Shown one piece after another: positions 17,374-25,990 of a DNA stretch of 64,000 nucleotides. Source of the stretch: Roseovarius pacificus. Its GTDB lineage: Bacteria > Pseudomonadota > Alphaproteobacteria > Rhodobacterales > Rhodobacteraceae. Positions within the stretch are counted from its first letter, which is position 1; each line of letters opens with the position of its first letter. Position numbers and translations under genes: made by a program. Below the pieces are notes generated by a model. That model saw nothing but the letters and a program-made list of their open reading frames with translations, was not told where the DNA came from and searched no databases. The stretch lies in NCBI RefSeq assembly GCF_900142665.1, contig NZ_FRBR01000001.1, positions 806,001 through 870,000 on the forward strand, read 5' to 3'.

Positions 17374-17386
17374 TCCATATTGTGTA
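17374..17386. promoter_or_regulatory. Degenerate copy of the IclR operator
   Basis: TCCATATTGTGTA differs at two positions from the TCCATATTATGGA pattern. It lies in the 428-bp gap (17245-17672) between the IclR gene and the divergent cysteine-hydrolase operon. The rest of that gap shows no gene. Confidence 0.35.
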
Positions 17387-17600
17387 ATACAAATTCCGTA
17401 ATGCCTTCACAGCGATAACGAAAACGGATGACCGCCCCTATCGGCGCTGCCGACAGCCGCCAAGGCTCGCCCGGTTTCGCGCAGGATACCAGCACGCCAC
17501 TCACGATCCGCCCCTCGACCAAATCCGATCATCCTGACCTCACGCGTCCGGAGTGCATCTGACCCGATGGACAGATGCGATTACTTGCCATGGGCAATAC

Positions 17601-17636
17601 AAACAGTCTTGACTGTTTTTTTGATAGGGATACTCT
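17601..17636 (+). promoter_or_regulatory. Sigma70-like promoter with palindrome over the -35 box
   Basis: TTGACT (17609-17614) and TACTCT (17631-17636) are 16 bp apart and about 37 bp upstream of the cysteine hydrolase start. The -35 box sits inside a perfect inverted repeat, AAACAGTC-TT-GACTGTTT (17601-17618), which would place a bound regulator across RNA polymerase's contact site. The regulator is not known; the TetR gene at the end of this operon is one candidate. Confidence 0.55.
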
Positions 17637-17672
17637 TTTCGAAAACAATTTCAGCCACAGGGAGTTCGAAAC

Positions 17673-18323
17673 ATGGCACATGCGGACGATTACAAGAATC
17701 GAAGCTACGGCGAGATACCCGTGGGAACGGGCTTCAAGCCGGGGATCGTCGTGGTCGATTTTCAGATCGGCTTTACCGACGCGCAATATCCGCTTGGCGG
17801 CGCGCCCCTCGTGATGCGGGCGCTCGAAAACACCGCAAAACTGCTCAAGGTGGCGCGCGCCTGCGGCGTGCCGGTGGCCAATTGCAACACCGCCTACATG
17901 AACGAGCGGGAAATGCCCTATTGGAAAATCACCGCCGTGCGCGAAACCTTCCGCCGCGACCATCCCAGCGTGGCCTTCGACGAGCGCATCTACGATCCCG
18001 ACTACGATCTCACGGTCTGCAAAAAGGGCCCGTCGATCTTTTTCGGGACCGACGTCAGCGACTATTTCACCAAGGAACGCGTCGATACCGTCATCGTGAC
18101 GGGCTGCAACACGAGCGGCTGTATCCGTGCCTCCTCGATCGATTCATTCAGTCACCGTTACAGGACGCTGGTCCCCGAGGATTGCGTCGGCGACATCGAG
18201 GAACAGCCGCACCGCGACAACCTGCGCGACCTCGGTCGCCGCTACGTGGATGTCGTCGACCTCCAGACAACGCTCGACTACATCCAAAGCTGGCACCAGT
18301 CGCAAACCCGCAAAGCCAGCTGA
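17673..18323 (+). CDS. Cysteine hydrolase, N-carbamoylsarcosine amidase-like (isochorismatase fold)
   Basis: The 216-residue protein has the catalytic triad of the family: Asp29 in GIVVVDFQIGF, a Lys in CKKGPSIFFGTD (117/118) and the nucleophile Cys150 in TGCNTSGCIRAS. The segment after it, LVPEDCVGDIEEQPHRDNL, fits the N-carbamoylsarcosine amidohydrolase/maleamate amidase subgroup better than isochorismatases. It would hydrolyse an amide or carbamoyl bond in the cytoplasm. It is the first gene of an operon with an amidohydrolase, a HAD protein and a TRAP importer, so the substrate is probably an imported N-carbamoyl or amide compound. Confidence 0.88.
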   Translation: MAHADDYKNRSYGEIPVGTGFKPGIVVVDFQIGFTDAQYPLGGAPLVMRALENTAKLLKVARACGVPVANCNTAYMNEREMPYWKITAVRETFRRDHPSVAFDERIYDPDYDLTVCKKGPSIFFGTDVSDYFTKERVDTVIVTGCNTSGCIRASSIDSFSHRYRTLVPEDCVGDIEEQPHRDNLRDLGRRYVDVVDLQTTLDYIQSWHQSQTRKAS

Positions 18324-18422
18324 CGGTCGACCTGCCGGGCGCAATCGGGCCGGTGCCCTCCTGAACCGCCAGCAAAGACCACTCTCATATTCGACACATC
18401 CGCCGAAAAGGAACGATGAAAC

Positions 18423-19658
18423 ATGGCCGACCTCCTCGTCAAAAACGCCCGGATCGTTGACGGCACGCAACCCGAGCCAACCGATCCGGTCGATATCGTC
18501 ATCGAAAACGGGCTGATCGCGGATGTCGGCCCCAAGCTGTCGGCCAAGGCAAACGGCGAACTCGACCTCAAGGGGCTGACCGTCATTCCCGGTCTTGTCG
18601 ATTGCCATGTGCACGTGATGGCAAGCACGGCCAATCTGGGCCTGAACGCATCGCTTCCGTCTTCCCTGATCGCCGCCAAAAGCGCCCGGTTGATGAACGA
18701 TATGCTGATGCGCGGCTTTACCACCGTTCGGGATCTTGGCGGTGCGGACCGTGGATTGCAGCAGGCAGTGGACGAGGGCTATTTCGTTGGGCCGAGGCTC
18801 GTCATCTGCGGCAAGGCCTTGTCCCAGACGGGCGGCCATACCGATTATCGCGGCCCCTACAACAACCACGATGTCGGCTGGTACAATGACCGCCTCGGAG
18901 CAATGGGCCGGATTTGCGACGGGGTCCCCGAAGTCCAGCGCGCCGCGCGTGAAGAAATCAAGAACGGCGCGCAATTCATCAAGGCGATGGCGGATGGCGG
19001 GGTGTCTTCGCCCTCGGACCCGATCGGATATCTGGTTTTCTCGGTCGACGAACTCAAGGCAATGGTCGAAATCGCGAAGGGTTTCGGCACCTATGCAACG
19101 GGACATCTCTATTGCGACGAAGCAATCGTCCGGGCGCTCGACTGCGGGTTCGAGTGTATCGAACACGGCAACCTGATTTCGGATGCCACCATCGAACGTG
19201 TCGCGCGTGACGGAATTTTCGTGGTTCCGACCAACATCACCTATGACCTCCTGGCGCGCTGCGGCGCCGATTTTGGCCTGCCGCCCGAATCCGTGGCCAA
19301 GGTTTCGGACGTGCGCGAGGCCGGGCTCGAACGGCTGGGCAAGATGCACAAGGCGGGGGTTATCATGGGCTATGGCTCGGACCTCCTGGGGGGGATGCAA
19401 ACCGAACAATCGGGCGAATTCCCGCTGCGGGGCCGTTACATGCCTGCCGATGCGGTGATCCGCTCCGCCACGGTGGACGCCGCAAAGGTGCTGCGCATGG
19501 AAGGGCAGATCGGCACCATCGCGCCCGGTGCGTTTGCCGACCTGATCGCCGTGGACGGCAACCCGCTGGAAAACCTCGATCTGCTGACCGGCCAGGGCGC
19601 GCATATGCCGCTGATCATGAAAGGTGGCGAAGCGATCAAAAAAGCAGCGTCTCTCTGA
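18423..19658 (+). CDS. Metal-dependent amidohydrolase family protein
   Basis: The 411-residue protein has the amidohydrolase superfamily layout: an N-terminal beta-sandwich with VKNARIVDG, the metal-binding VIPGLVDCHVHVMAS, later histidines in YATGHLYCDEAI and CIEHGNLI, and the C-terminal Asp segment IMGYGSDLLGG. A TIAPGAFADLIAVDGNPLE tail matches imidazolonepropionase/prolidase-like (Sgx9260-type) members. It should hydrolyse a ring or amide bond of the compound brought in by the linked TRAP system. The exact substrate is unknown. Confidence 0.9.
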   Translation: MADLLVKNARIVDGTQPEPTDPVDIVIENGLIADVGPKLSAKANGELDLKGLTVIPGLVDCHVHVMASTANLGLNASLPSSLIAAKSARLMNDMLMRGFTTVRDLGGADRGLQQAVDEGYFVGPRLVICGKALSQTGGHTDYRGPYNNHDVGWYNDRLGAMGRICDGVPEVQRAAREEIKNGAQFIKAMADGGVSSPSDPIGYLVFSVDELKAMVEIAKGFGTYATGHLYCDEAIVRALDCGFECIEHGNLISDATIERVARDGIFVVPTNITYDLLARCGADFGLPPESVAKVSDVREAGLERLGKMHKAGVIMGYGSDLLGGMQTEQSGEFPLRGRYMPADAVIRSATVDAAKVLRMEGQIGTIAPGAFADLIAVDGNPLENLDLLTGQGAHMPLIMKGGEAIKKAASL

Positions 19659-19676
19659 CATTTTGCGAAAGGAGCG

Positions 19677-20399
19677 ATGACCATGCTCACGGATTACACG
19701 GCCCTCAGCTTCGACGTTTACGGAACCCTGATCGACTGGGAAAGCGGCATTCGGGAAAACCTGCGTCCCCTCACCGACCGGCTCGACCAAGAGATGAGCG
19801 CAGACGACGTGCTGGAACTGCATGCCAAATGCGAAAGCAGCCAGCAGGCCCAGACCCCCGCACGGCGGTACTCGGACCTCCTCGCCACGGTCTACCGGCG
19901 GTTTGCCGAGGTCTGCGGCCTTGCCGTGGATTGGGACGAATGCAAACGATACGGGGAAAGCGTCGGAAACTGGCCCGCCTTTCCCGACAGCGCCGATGCG
20001 CTGGCCTATCTCAAACAGCACTACAAGATGATCGTGCTGTCCAATGTCGATAACCAGAGTTTCGCCGGATCGGCAGAAAAGCTCAAAATCCAATGGGATG
20101 CGATCTGCACCGCCGAGGATGTCGGCGCCTACAAACCCGCGCAGGCGAATTTCGATTACCTCCTTCTGCGCCTCGATGAATTGGGCATCAGGAAGAGCGA
20201 CCTGCTCCATACCGCCGAAAGCATGTTTCACGATCACGTCCCGGCGCGCACAAACGGATTGACCAACGCCTGGATATACCGGCGTCATTCCAAACAAGGG
20301 TTCGGGGCAACCATGGACCCCGGCCAACTGGCCGAAACGACATTCCGGTTCAACAGTCTCGCAGAGATGGCCGAAGCCCACCAGAAGGCTAGGACCTGA
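19677..20399 (+). CDS. HAD-superfamily hydrolase, haloacid dehalogenase type II-like
   Basis: The 240-residue protein has the nucleophile Asp in SFDVYGTLIDWESG, motif II IVLSNVDNQSF, a Lys region (GAYKPAQANFDYLL) and the motif III equivalent LHTAESMFHDHVPA. These fit (S)-2-haloacid dehalogenase-like HAD proteins, though many such annotated proteins do not dehalogenate. AAAGGAG precedes the ATG at 19677, 18 bp after the amidohydrolase stop. It is the third enzyme of the operon. Confidence 0.88.
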   Translation: MTMLTDYTALSFDVYGTLIDWESGIRENLRPLTDRLDQEMSADDVLELHAKCESSQQAQTPARRYSDLLATVYRRFAEVCGLAVDWDECKRYGESVGNWPAFPDSADALAYLKQHYKMIVLSNVDNQSFAGSAEKLKIQWDAICTAEDVGAYKPAQANFDYLLLRLDELGIRKSDLLHTAESMFHDHVPARTNGLTNAWIYRRHSKQGFGATMDPGQLAETTFRFNSLAEMAEAHQKART

Positions 20400-20468
20400 G
20401 CACCCGGAAAGAGGCAGACAAAACAGGCCTGCACCTTGAAAACCCAAAAAAACAACAGGGAGAAAGAA

Positions 20469-21590
20469 ATGAAAAACCTAATCAGGATCACGGCCCTTGC
20501 AGGGCTGATGGCCGCACCGGCAGCGGCGGAAACCACATTCATCGCCAACAGCTTTTACGATGGGGCCGTGCCGATGTCCGGCGAAGGCTACCTGAAATGG
20601 GCCGAACTGGTCAAAGACCTGTCCGGCGGCGATCTCGCGCCCGAGGTCTATACCGGCACCGTCCTTCTGGCCCCCCGCGCGGCCCTTCAGGGGGTGCGGG
20701 ACAACGTCGTTCAGGTGGCGCATCACGCCGCGATCTATACACCTTCCGAACTGCCGGTCGCAAATGCCGTGCAGGAACTCGGGTTCAACTATTCCGATCC
20801 GGTTCCGACGATCTTCGCCGTGGCCGACTTTTCGATGAACAATGCCACGCAACTGGCCGAATGGAAGGACAAGGGCGTCGTATATCTCGGGGCCTACACG
20901 ACACCGCCCTATGTGCTGATGTGTTCCAGTCCTGTGCGCAACCTGACTGAAATCAAGGGCAAGCGTATCCGCACCGCCGGGTCCGCGGTTTCGGTCTGGG
21001 TGGAAGAGGTCGGCGGCATCCCCGTCAACGTACCGTCCAGCGAAATGTATACCGGGCTTGAGCGCGGCACGCTCGACTGTGCGACCAACGCCGCCAGCGA
21101 CCTTGTCGACCGCTCGCTGATGGAAGTCGCCGAACACACGACGCTGGTTTCGACCGGAATGTATTGGTCGGGCCCGCAATGGGGCTACAATTCATCGTTC
21201 TGGGCTGGCCTGTCTCCCGAACAGCGCAGTGTCCTGATGGAAGCCTCCGCCCGGTCGATGGCCCGTATGGTCATCGCCTACAAGGAGAAGGTCGCGAATG
21301 GGCTTGAAACATCGCAGGCGGCTGGCGGCAACGTCTACGAGCCCGAGGACGACCTTGCGGCATCGCTGGTCAGCTTCCGTGAAAAATCGCTAAGCTCGGT
21401 TTACGATACGGCAAGGGATCAGTTCGGTCTCGACAACGCCGAAGACGTCATCGACGATTTCCGCAGCGCCATGACCAAGTGGGAAGACCTGCTTGACGGT
21501 GTCGATACCACGGATGAGGATGCCCTGACCGCGCTGGCGATGCAGGAGATTTTCTCGAAAATCGATCCGGCAACCTACGGCGTCGACTAA
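20469..21590 (+). CDS. TRAP transporter substrate-binding protein (DctP family)
   Basis: The 373-residue secreted binding protein has a Sec leader (MKNLIRITALAGLMAAPAAA, cleavage before ETT). The DctP core IKGKRIRTAGSAVSVWVEEV contains the ligand-contacting Arg, followed by SSEMYTGLERGTLDCATN. It is longer than the usual 320-340 residues because of an acidic C-terminal helical region. The start at 20469 has GGGAGAAAG upstream. It delivers solute to the permeases encoded next, likely the substrate of the three upstream hydrolases. Confidence 0.92.
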   Translation: MKNLIRITALAGLMAAPAAAETTFIANSFYDGAVPMSGEGYLKWAELVKDLSGGDLAPEVYTGTVLLAPRAALQGVRDNVVQVAHHAAIYTPSELPVANAVQELGFNYSDPVPTIFAVADFSMNNATQLAEWKDKGVVYLGAYTTPPYVLMCSSPVRNLTEIKGKRIRTAGSAVSVWVEEVGGIPVNVPSSEMYTGLERGTLDCATNAASDLVDRSLMEVAEHTTLVSTGMYWSGPQWGYNSSFWAGLSPEQRSVLMEASARSMARMVIAYKEKVANGLETSQAAGGNVYEPEDDLAASLVSFREKSLSSVYDTARDQFGLDNAEDVIDDFRSAMTKWEDLLDGVDTTDEDALTALAMQEIFSKIDPATYGVD

Positions 21591-21603
21591 GCCCCTTTCG
21601 GGC

Positions 21604-21627
21604 GGGCGCGTCCCTTCCGGCGCGCCC
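21604..21627 (+). terminator. Hairpin between TRAP binding-protein and permease genes
   Basis: GGGCGCG and CGCGCCC form a stem around a 10-nt loop in the 72-bp gap. There is no T-run. It probably raises the amount of binding protein over permease by stabilising or partly ending the message. Confidence 0.55.
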
Positions 21628-21662
21628 GTCAAAAGCACATTCCTGACACAAGGATTGCGGCC

Positions 21663-22157
21663 ATGTCGTTTCTCATCCAGACAATCCGCTGGCTGAATAT
21701 CGGGGGGCTGACGTTGTCCGCCATCGCGATGCTGGTGATGATGCTGCACATCACCCTCGATGTCGGTATCCGCTATTTCTTCAATGGCCAGATCGTCGGC
21801 ACTCTGGAAGTCGTCTCTTTCTACTACATGGTCGTGCTCGTGTTTCTGGCACTGGGCTATGTCGAAAACCGCAACGAAAACATCCGGGTCGATCTGTTTG
21901 CACAGATGATGCCGCGGAGCGCGCAACTTGCGCTCTATATCTTCGCCTGCCTTGCAGGGCTCGTGTTTTTCGGAATGCTGTTCTGGCAATCGCTCCATGA
22001 CGCAATCGGCTCGACTCAGCGCAAGGAAGACGCGATGAGCAATTTCACCTTTTTCATCTGGCCCGCACGCTGGGCTTTACCGCTCGGTTTCGCCGGTGTG
22101 TTCCTGGCCACGGCCTCGAACCTGCTCAAGTCCATCGCCCGTCGGCAAGCCCTGTAA
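21663..22157 (+). CDS. TRAP transporter small permease, DctQ type
   Basis: The 164-residue protein has four predicted membrane helices and a central FNGQIVGTLEVVSFYYMV segment typical of DctQ. The ENRNENIRVDLFAQ loop matches the conserved cytoplasmic segment of the family. It pairs with the DctM encoded 20 bp downstream. Confidence 0.92.
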   Translation: MSFLIQTIRWLNIGGLTLSAIAMLVMMLHITLDVGIRYFFNGQIVGTLEVVSFYYMVVLVFLALGYVENRNENIRVDLFAQMMPRSAQLALYIFACLAGLVFFGMLFWQSLHDAIGSTQRKEDAMSNFTFFIWPARWALPLGFAGVFLATASNLLKSIARRQAL

Positions 22158-22177
22158 CACATCCCGGAGACTGAAGA

Positions 22178-23485
22178 ATGAGCAATCTGGACATCGGTAT
22201 CTGGGGCACGGTTCTGGCGCTTGTGATGATCGCCCTGCGGGTTCCGGTGGGATTGGCGCTTGGGCTCGTTTCGATTGGCGGCATCGCCATGATGTTCAAC
22301 ATGAATGTCGCCTGGGGCATGATCTCGGCCACCCCGTTTGATTACGTGGGCCAATGGGAACTGTCGGCAGCGCCCATGTTCCTGCTGATGGGCTTTATCT
22401 GCTCCTCCACCGACATGACGCGCGGGCTGTTCATGTCGCTGCGGCTCTACCTTGCACGTCTTCCGGGAGGCCTTGCGATCACGTCGGTCGGGGCCTGCGC
22501 CTTCTTTGCCGCCGCCTCCGGCTCGTCAGTGGCGACCGCCTCGGCCATGTCGCGCATGGCCGTTCCCGAGATGCTGGACAATGGCTATGACCGGGGCCTT
22601 GCAACCGGTACGATCGCCGCCTCCGGCACGCTCGGCTCACTGATCCCGCCTTCGGTGCTGCTCATCCTCTTCGGCGTTTATGCACAGGTATCGGTGGGGC
22701 AATTGTTCATGGCCGGGTTCATCCCCGGCATCCTGTCGGCGCTGATCTACATCGCCATGATCGTGATCCGGGTGAAACTGAAACCCGAACTCGCCGGAAC
22801 CGTGACCGTCGATCCCACCCCCGAGGAGCGTGCGGCGGCGCTGCGCGATGTCTGGCCGCTCCCGACACTCATCCTCGTCGTATTGGGCGGCATTTTCACC
22901 GGCATCTTCTCTCCGACCGAGGCAGGCGCCTTGGGCGCATTCGCCGCCGTGATCATCGCCCTCATGCGCCGCAAGCTGACCCGCAAGGCCATGGTCGAGG
23001 CGATGCGCCAGGCCGTGGTGTCCACGGCGTCGATCTTCATCATCCTGATCGGCTCGCTTTTCTTCACACGATTCCTGGCCTTGTCCGGCTTCCCCCGTGC
23101 ATTCGCCGACGCCATCCTGTCGGTCAGCGACCAGGTCTGGTGGATTCTGTTCGCCGTCGCGGTCATCTACCTCGTTCTCGGAATGCTGATCGACAGTATC
23201 GGGCTGCTGCTGTTAACGCTTCCGATCCTCATTCCTCTGGTCAACGCGGCGGATATCAATCCGGTCTGGTTCGGGATCATCGTGATCAAGCTGCTCGAGA
23301 TCGGGCTCATCACCCCGCCCATCGGGCTGAATGTCTACATGATCAACGGAGCCCTGAACAACAGGGTCACCTTGCCGGAAATATTCCGGGGCATCACCTG
23401 GTTCCTGGCCATGGATCTGCTGACGCTCATCATCCTGATCGCGTTCCCGATCCTGTCGCTGTGGTTGCCCTCCATCGCGTATTGA
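22178..23485 (+). CDS. TRAP transporter large permease, DctM type
   Basis: The 435-residue permease has about twelve helices. DctM landmarks include FFAAASGSSVATASAMSRMA, GTLGSLIPPSVLLILFGVYA and GLITPPIGLNVYMINGALNN. GGAGA lies upstream of the ATG. The gene closes the transport part of this operon and is followed after 134 bp by a TetR regulator. Confidence 0.95.
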   Translation: MSNLDIGIWGTVLALVMIALRVPVGLALGLVSIGGIAMMFNMNVAWGMISATPFDYVGQWELSAAPMFLLMGFICSSTDMTRGLFMSLRLYLARLPGGLAITSVGACAFFAAASGSSVATASAMSRMAVPEMLDNGYDRGLATGTIAASGTLGSLIPPSVLLILFGVYAQVSVGQLFMAGFIPGILSALIYIAMIVIRVKLKPELAGTVTVDPTPEERAAALRDVWPLPTLILVVLGGIFTGIFSPTEAGALGAFAAVIIALMRRKLTRKAMVEAMRQAVVSTASIFIILIGSLFFTRFLALSGFPRAFADAILSVSDQVWWILFAVAVIYLVLGMLIDSIGLLLLTLPILIPLVNAADINPVWFGIIVIKLLEIGLITPPIGLNVYMINGALNNRVTLPEIFRGITWFLAMDLLTLIILIAFPILSLWLPSIAY

Positions 23486-23575
23486 GTGGCCGGTCACCCT
23501 CATGATCCGATGCCGTGCCATCACGGGCGGAGAACATCGGAAACCTTGGCAACATGCCATGTATCGCGTAACCGG

Positions 23576-23598
23576 TGGTGGCCAGGCCCAGGCCACCA
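23576..23598. promoter_or_regulatory. Perfect inverted repeat upstream of tetR, candidate operator
   Basis: TGGTGGCC and GGCCACCA flank a 7-bp spacer, ending 21 bp upstream of the TetR start codon. The size (23 bp) and position suit TetR autoregulation. Binding is inferred. Confidence 0.5.
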
Positions 23599-23619
23599 AA
23601 GACACAAGGCGTACAGGAA

Positions 23620-24267
23620 ATGGTAAAACGTGAGAAACAGGCACGCAGCATCGCCACCCGGGAGAAACTGATCGAGACCACGCTCGATGTCATTTACGAT
23701 GTCGGGTACAACAGGGCGTCCACACCGGAATTCTCCGAACGCGCCGGCGTATCGCGTGGCGCATTGCTGCATCATTTTCCGACACGCGCGGATATCATCG
23801 TTGCGGCGATGGAAAAGCTGCTGAGCGACGGCACCCGCGATATCCGCAACATCGCAGGCAAAGTCACGCAAAAACAACTGGGCACCGACGAGTTCGTCGA
23901 TTTTCTCTGGAGCATGTTCTCGGGCCGGTTTTATTACCTCTCCATCGAATTCATCAACGAGGCCCGCACAGACGAGGAGCTGCGGCTGAAAATGATGCCG
24001 GTGGTTAAGAAGTTTCATGAGGCCCTCAATGAAATCTGGGCCGAATTTCAGACCCGTGAACACCCGTCCTCCTCTCATGAGGCGCAGGTTATTCTGAACC
24101 TGACCGTATGCCTGGTGCGCGGCATGGGCATTCAGACCGTCCTGAAAAACGATCCCGAATATTTCGCGACTTTGCTTGATGCATGGAAAACCATTTTACG
24201 GCAGTTGGTTAAAAAACCCTCCGAGGTCGGGAAAACGCCTCTGTTTGCAACACAAGAAACATCATAG
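23620..24267 (+). CDS. TetR-family transcriptional regulator
   Basis: The protein of about 215 residues has an N-terminal TetR DNA-binding domain: ATREKLIETTLDVIYDVGY, then PEFSERAGVSRGALLHHFPT. A helical effector-binding domain follows. I take the ATG at 23620; the in-frame GTG at 23575 would add 15 residues and run through the inverted repeat. It probably senses the substrate or a metabolite of the preceding hydrolase-TRAP operon. Confidence 0.9.
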   Translation: MVKREKQARSIATREKLIETTLDVIYDVGYNRASTPEFSERAGVSRGALLHHFPTRADIIVAAMEKLLSDGTRDIRNIAGKVTQKQLGTDEFVDFLWSMFSGRFYYLSIEFINEARTDEELRLKMMPVVKKFHEALNEIWAEFQTREHPSSSHEAQVILNLTVCLVRGMGIQTVLKNDPEYFATLLDAWKTILRQLVKKPSEVGKTPLFATQETS

Positions 24268-24416
24268 CGGGCGGCAAAAGCCGATAAATCCTGAAATATT
24301 GAGATTTCTTATGCCCCCTATATCGTTTTAATATACCCCACCCCTCGTATCGCTCCAATCTTGTCGCTCTTCATCCTTACCGCTAACAAGACGAGAGATA
24401 CTTGGGAGGATCTGCT

Positions 24417-25397
24417 ATGACATCAATATTCCGTAAACTCACCACCGCCGGCGCAATCGCGATGCTGGCCGGAAGCGCGGCCGCACAAACCGAAATCAAG
24501 ATCGGCTATGCCCTGGCACCCGACAGCCACTACGGCGTCGCCGCCGAGAAATTCGAAGAAGTCGTTCTGGCCGAAACCGGCGATGATTTCACGTTCCGCC
24601 ACTTCCCCTCCTCGGGTCTGGGCGGCGAGCGCGAGGTGATCGAAGGCCTCCAGATCGGCACCGTCGAAGCCACTATCGTATCCTCGGGGACACTGGCCAA
24701 CTTCGTGCCGGAAACCGGCGTGTTCGACATCCCCTTCCTGTTCCGCGATCTCGGCCATGCGCGCCGGGTGCTGGACGGCCCCATCGGGCAGGACATCCTG
24801 GCCAAGTTCGACGATGTCGGGCTGCACGCGCTGGCTTGGGGCGAGCAGGGCTTTCGCCACATCACCAACAACCGCAACCAGATTCAGGGCCCCGCCGACG
24901 TTCAGGGCCTGAAACTGCGCACCATGGAAAACCCAGTGCACCTTGCGGCCTTCGAGGCCATGGGCGCCGCCCCCACCCCGATGGCATGGCCCGAGGTGGT
25001 CTCATCGCTGCAACAGGGCGTGATCGACGGGCAGGAAAACCCGCTGTCGGTGATCGTGTCGGTCAAGCTGAACGAGGTTCAGGAATACCTGACGCTGTCG
25101 GGCCACGTCTATTCGCCCGCGATGCTGCTGGTATCCAAACCCTTCTGGGAAGGTCTGAACGACGATCAGAAAGCCTCTCTTGAAAAGGCCGCGACCGAAG
25201 CCGTGACCGCCATGCGTGCCTATGTTGACAATGTCGAAACCTCGGGCGTCGAAACACTCAAGGAACGCGGCATGAAAGTGGGCGAGTTGTCGGCCGAGCA
25301 AAAAGCCGAGTTCCAGGCCGCGATCCAGACGGCCTATGAAGGGTACTACGAGACCTACGGCAAGGAACTTGTCGACGCGATCGTCGCAACCGAGTAA
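24417..25397 (+). CDS. TRAP transporter substrate-binding protein (DctP family)
   Basis: The 326-residue binding protein has a Sec leader ending in AGSAAAQ. Typical DctP segments are VQGLKLRTMENPVHLAAFEA (ligand Arg) and SSLQQGVIDGQENPLSVI. GGGAGG lies upstream of the ATG at 24417. The 149-bp AT-richer gap upstream has a small inverted repeat, GAAAT/ATTTC (24293-24308). It heads a P-Q-M operon with no enzyme genes attached, so the ligand is not hinted at. Confidence 0.93.
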   Translation: MTSIFRKLTTAGAIAMLAGSAAAQTEIKIGYALAPDSHYGVAAEKFEEVVLAETGDDFTFRHFPSSGLGGEREVIEGLQIGTVEATIVSSGTLANFVPETGVFDIPFLFRDLGHARRVLDGPIGQDILAKFDDVGLHALAWGEQGFRHITNNRNQIQGPADVQGLKLRTMENPVHLAAFEAMGAAPTPMAWPEVVSSLQQGVIDGQENPLSVIVSVKLNEVQEYLTLSGHVYSPAMLLVSKPFWEGLNDDQKASLEKAATEAVTAMRAYVDNVETSGVETLKERGMKVGELSAEQKAEFQAAIQTAYEGYYETYGKELVDAIVATE

Positions 25398-25418
25398 GAC
25401 AATCCAAAATCCGGATGT

Positions 25419-25442
25419 GGCCGGTGCCCAGCGGTGCCGGCC
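25419..25442 (+). terminator. Hairpin between TRAP binding-protein and permease genes
   Basis: GGCCGG and CCGGCC form a stem around a 12-nt loop in the 65-bp gap after dctP. No T-run follows. It matches the placement of hairpins in the other TRAP operons of the window. Confidence 0.5.
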
Positions 25443-25462
25443 CATTTCTATAAAGGTCTCTG

Positions 25463-25990
25463 GTGCGGAAACTGGAACGCATAATCGTCGCGCTGAATGC
25501 CTGGGCGCTGATCGTCATGCTGTCGGCCATGGCTCTGGTCGTGGGCGCGAATGTCGCGCTCCGCTACCTGACAGCACATTCCCTGCCCTGGGCGGACGAG
25601 GCCGCGCGCTACCTGATGATCTGGATGACCTTCGGCGGGGCCGGTCTGGCGCTGCGCGTGGGCGGCCATGTGGCCATAACCAACCTGCACGATGTCTTTC
25701 CCACGCCGGGCCAGCGCCTGCTGCGCGGGGCGATCGTCCTGGCGCTGCTGGGCTTTTTCGTCTTCATGGTCTGGGTCGGCTGGACCTATGCGCAGCGCAT
25801 GCAATATCAGGTCACACCGGCCATGCGCCTGCCATTTTTCTATGTCTACCTGGCGATGCCCGTGGGGTTCGGCTTGCTGATCCTGCACCTGCTCATGATC
25901 GCGAAACCCTTCATCATGGCGGGGGATTACAAGGGCCTGAAAGGCGACGCGGCACAGGGCGAAACCCTGCCCGGGGGTGCCAATGGCTGA
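25463..25990 (+). CDS. TRAP transporter small permease, DctQ type
   Basis: The 175-residue protein has four membrane helices, with WADEAARYLMIWMTFGGAGL and the GGHVAITNLHDVF loop typical of DctQ. The start is a GTG at 25463 with AAGG upstream. It overlaps the DctM gene by 8 bp. Confidence 0.9.
   Translation: MRKLERIIVALNAWALIVMLSAMALVVGANVALRYLTAHSLPWADEAARYLMIWMTFGGAGLALRVGGHVAITNLHDVFPTPGQRLLRGAIVLALLGFFVFMVWVGWTYAQRMQYQVTPAMRLPFFYVYLAMPVGFGLLILHLLMIAKPFIMAGDYKGLKGDAAQGETLPGGANG

Noticed and set aside
18144..20447. Very long open frame on the minus strand opposite the amidohydrolase and HAD genes
   Set aside because: The plus-strand genes have clear family motifs and ribosome sites. The antisense frame has no recognisable domain and exists because of high GC and codon bias.
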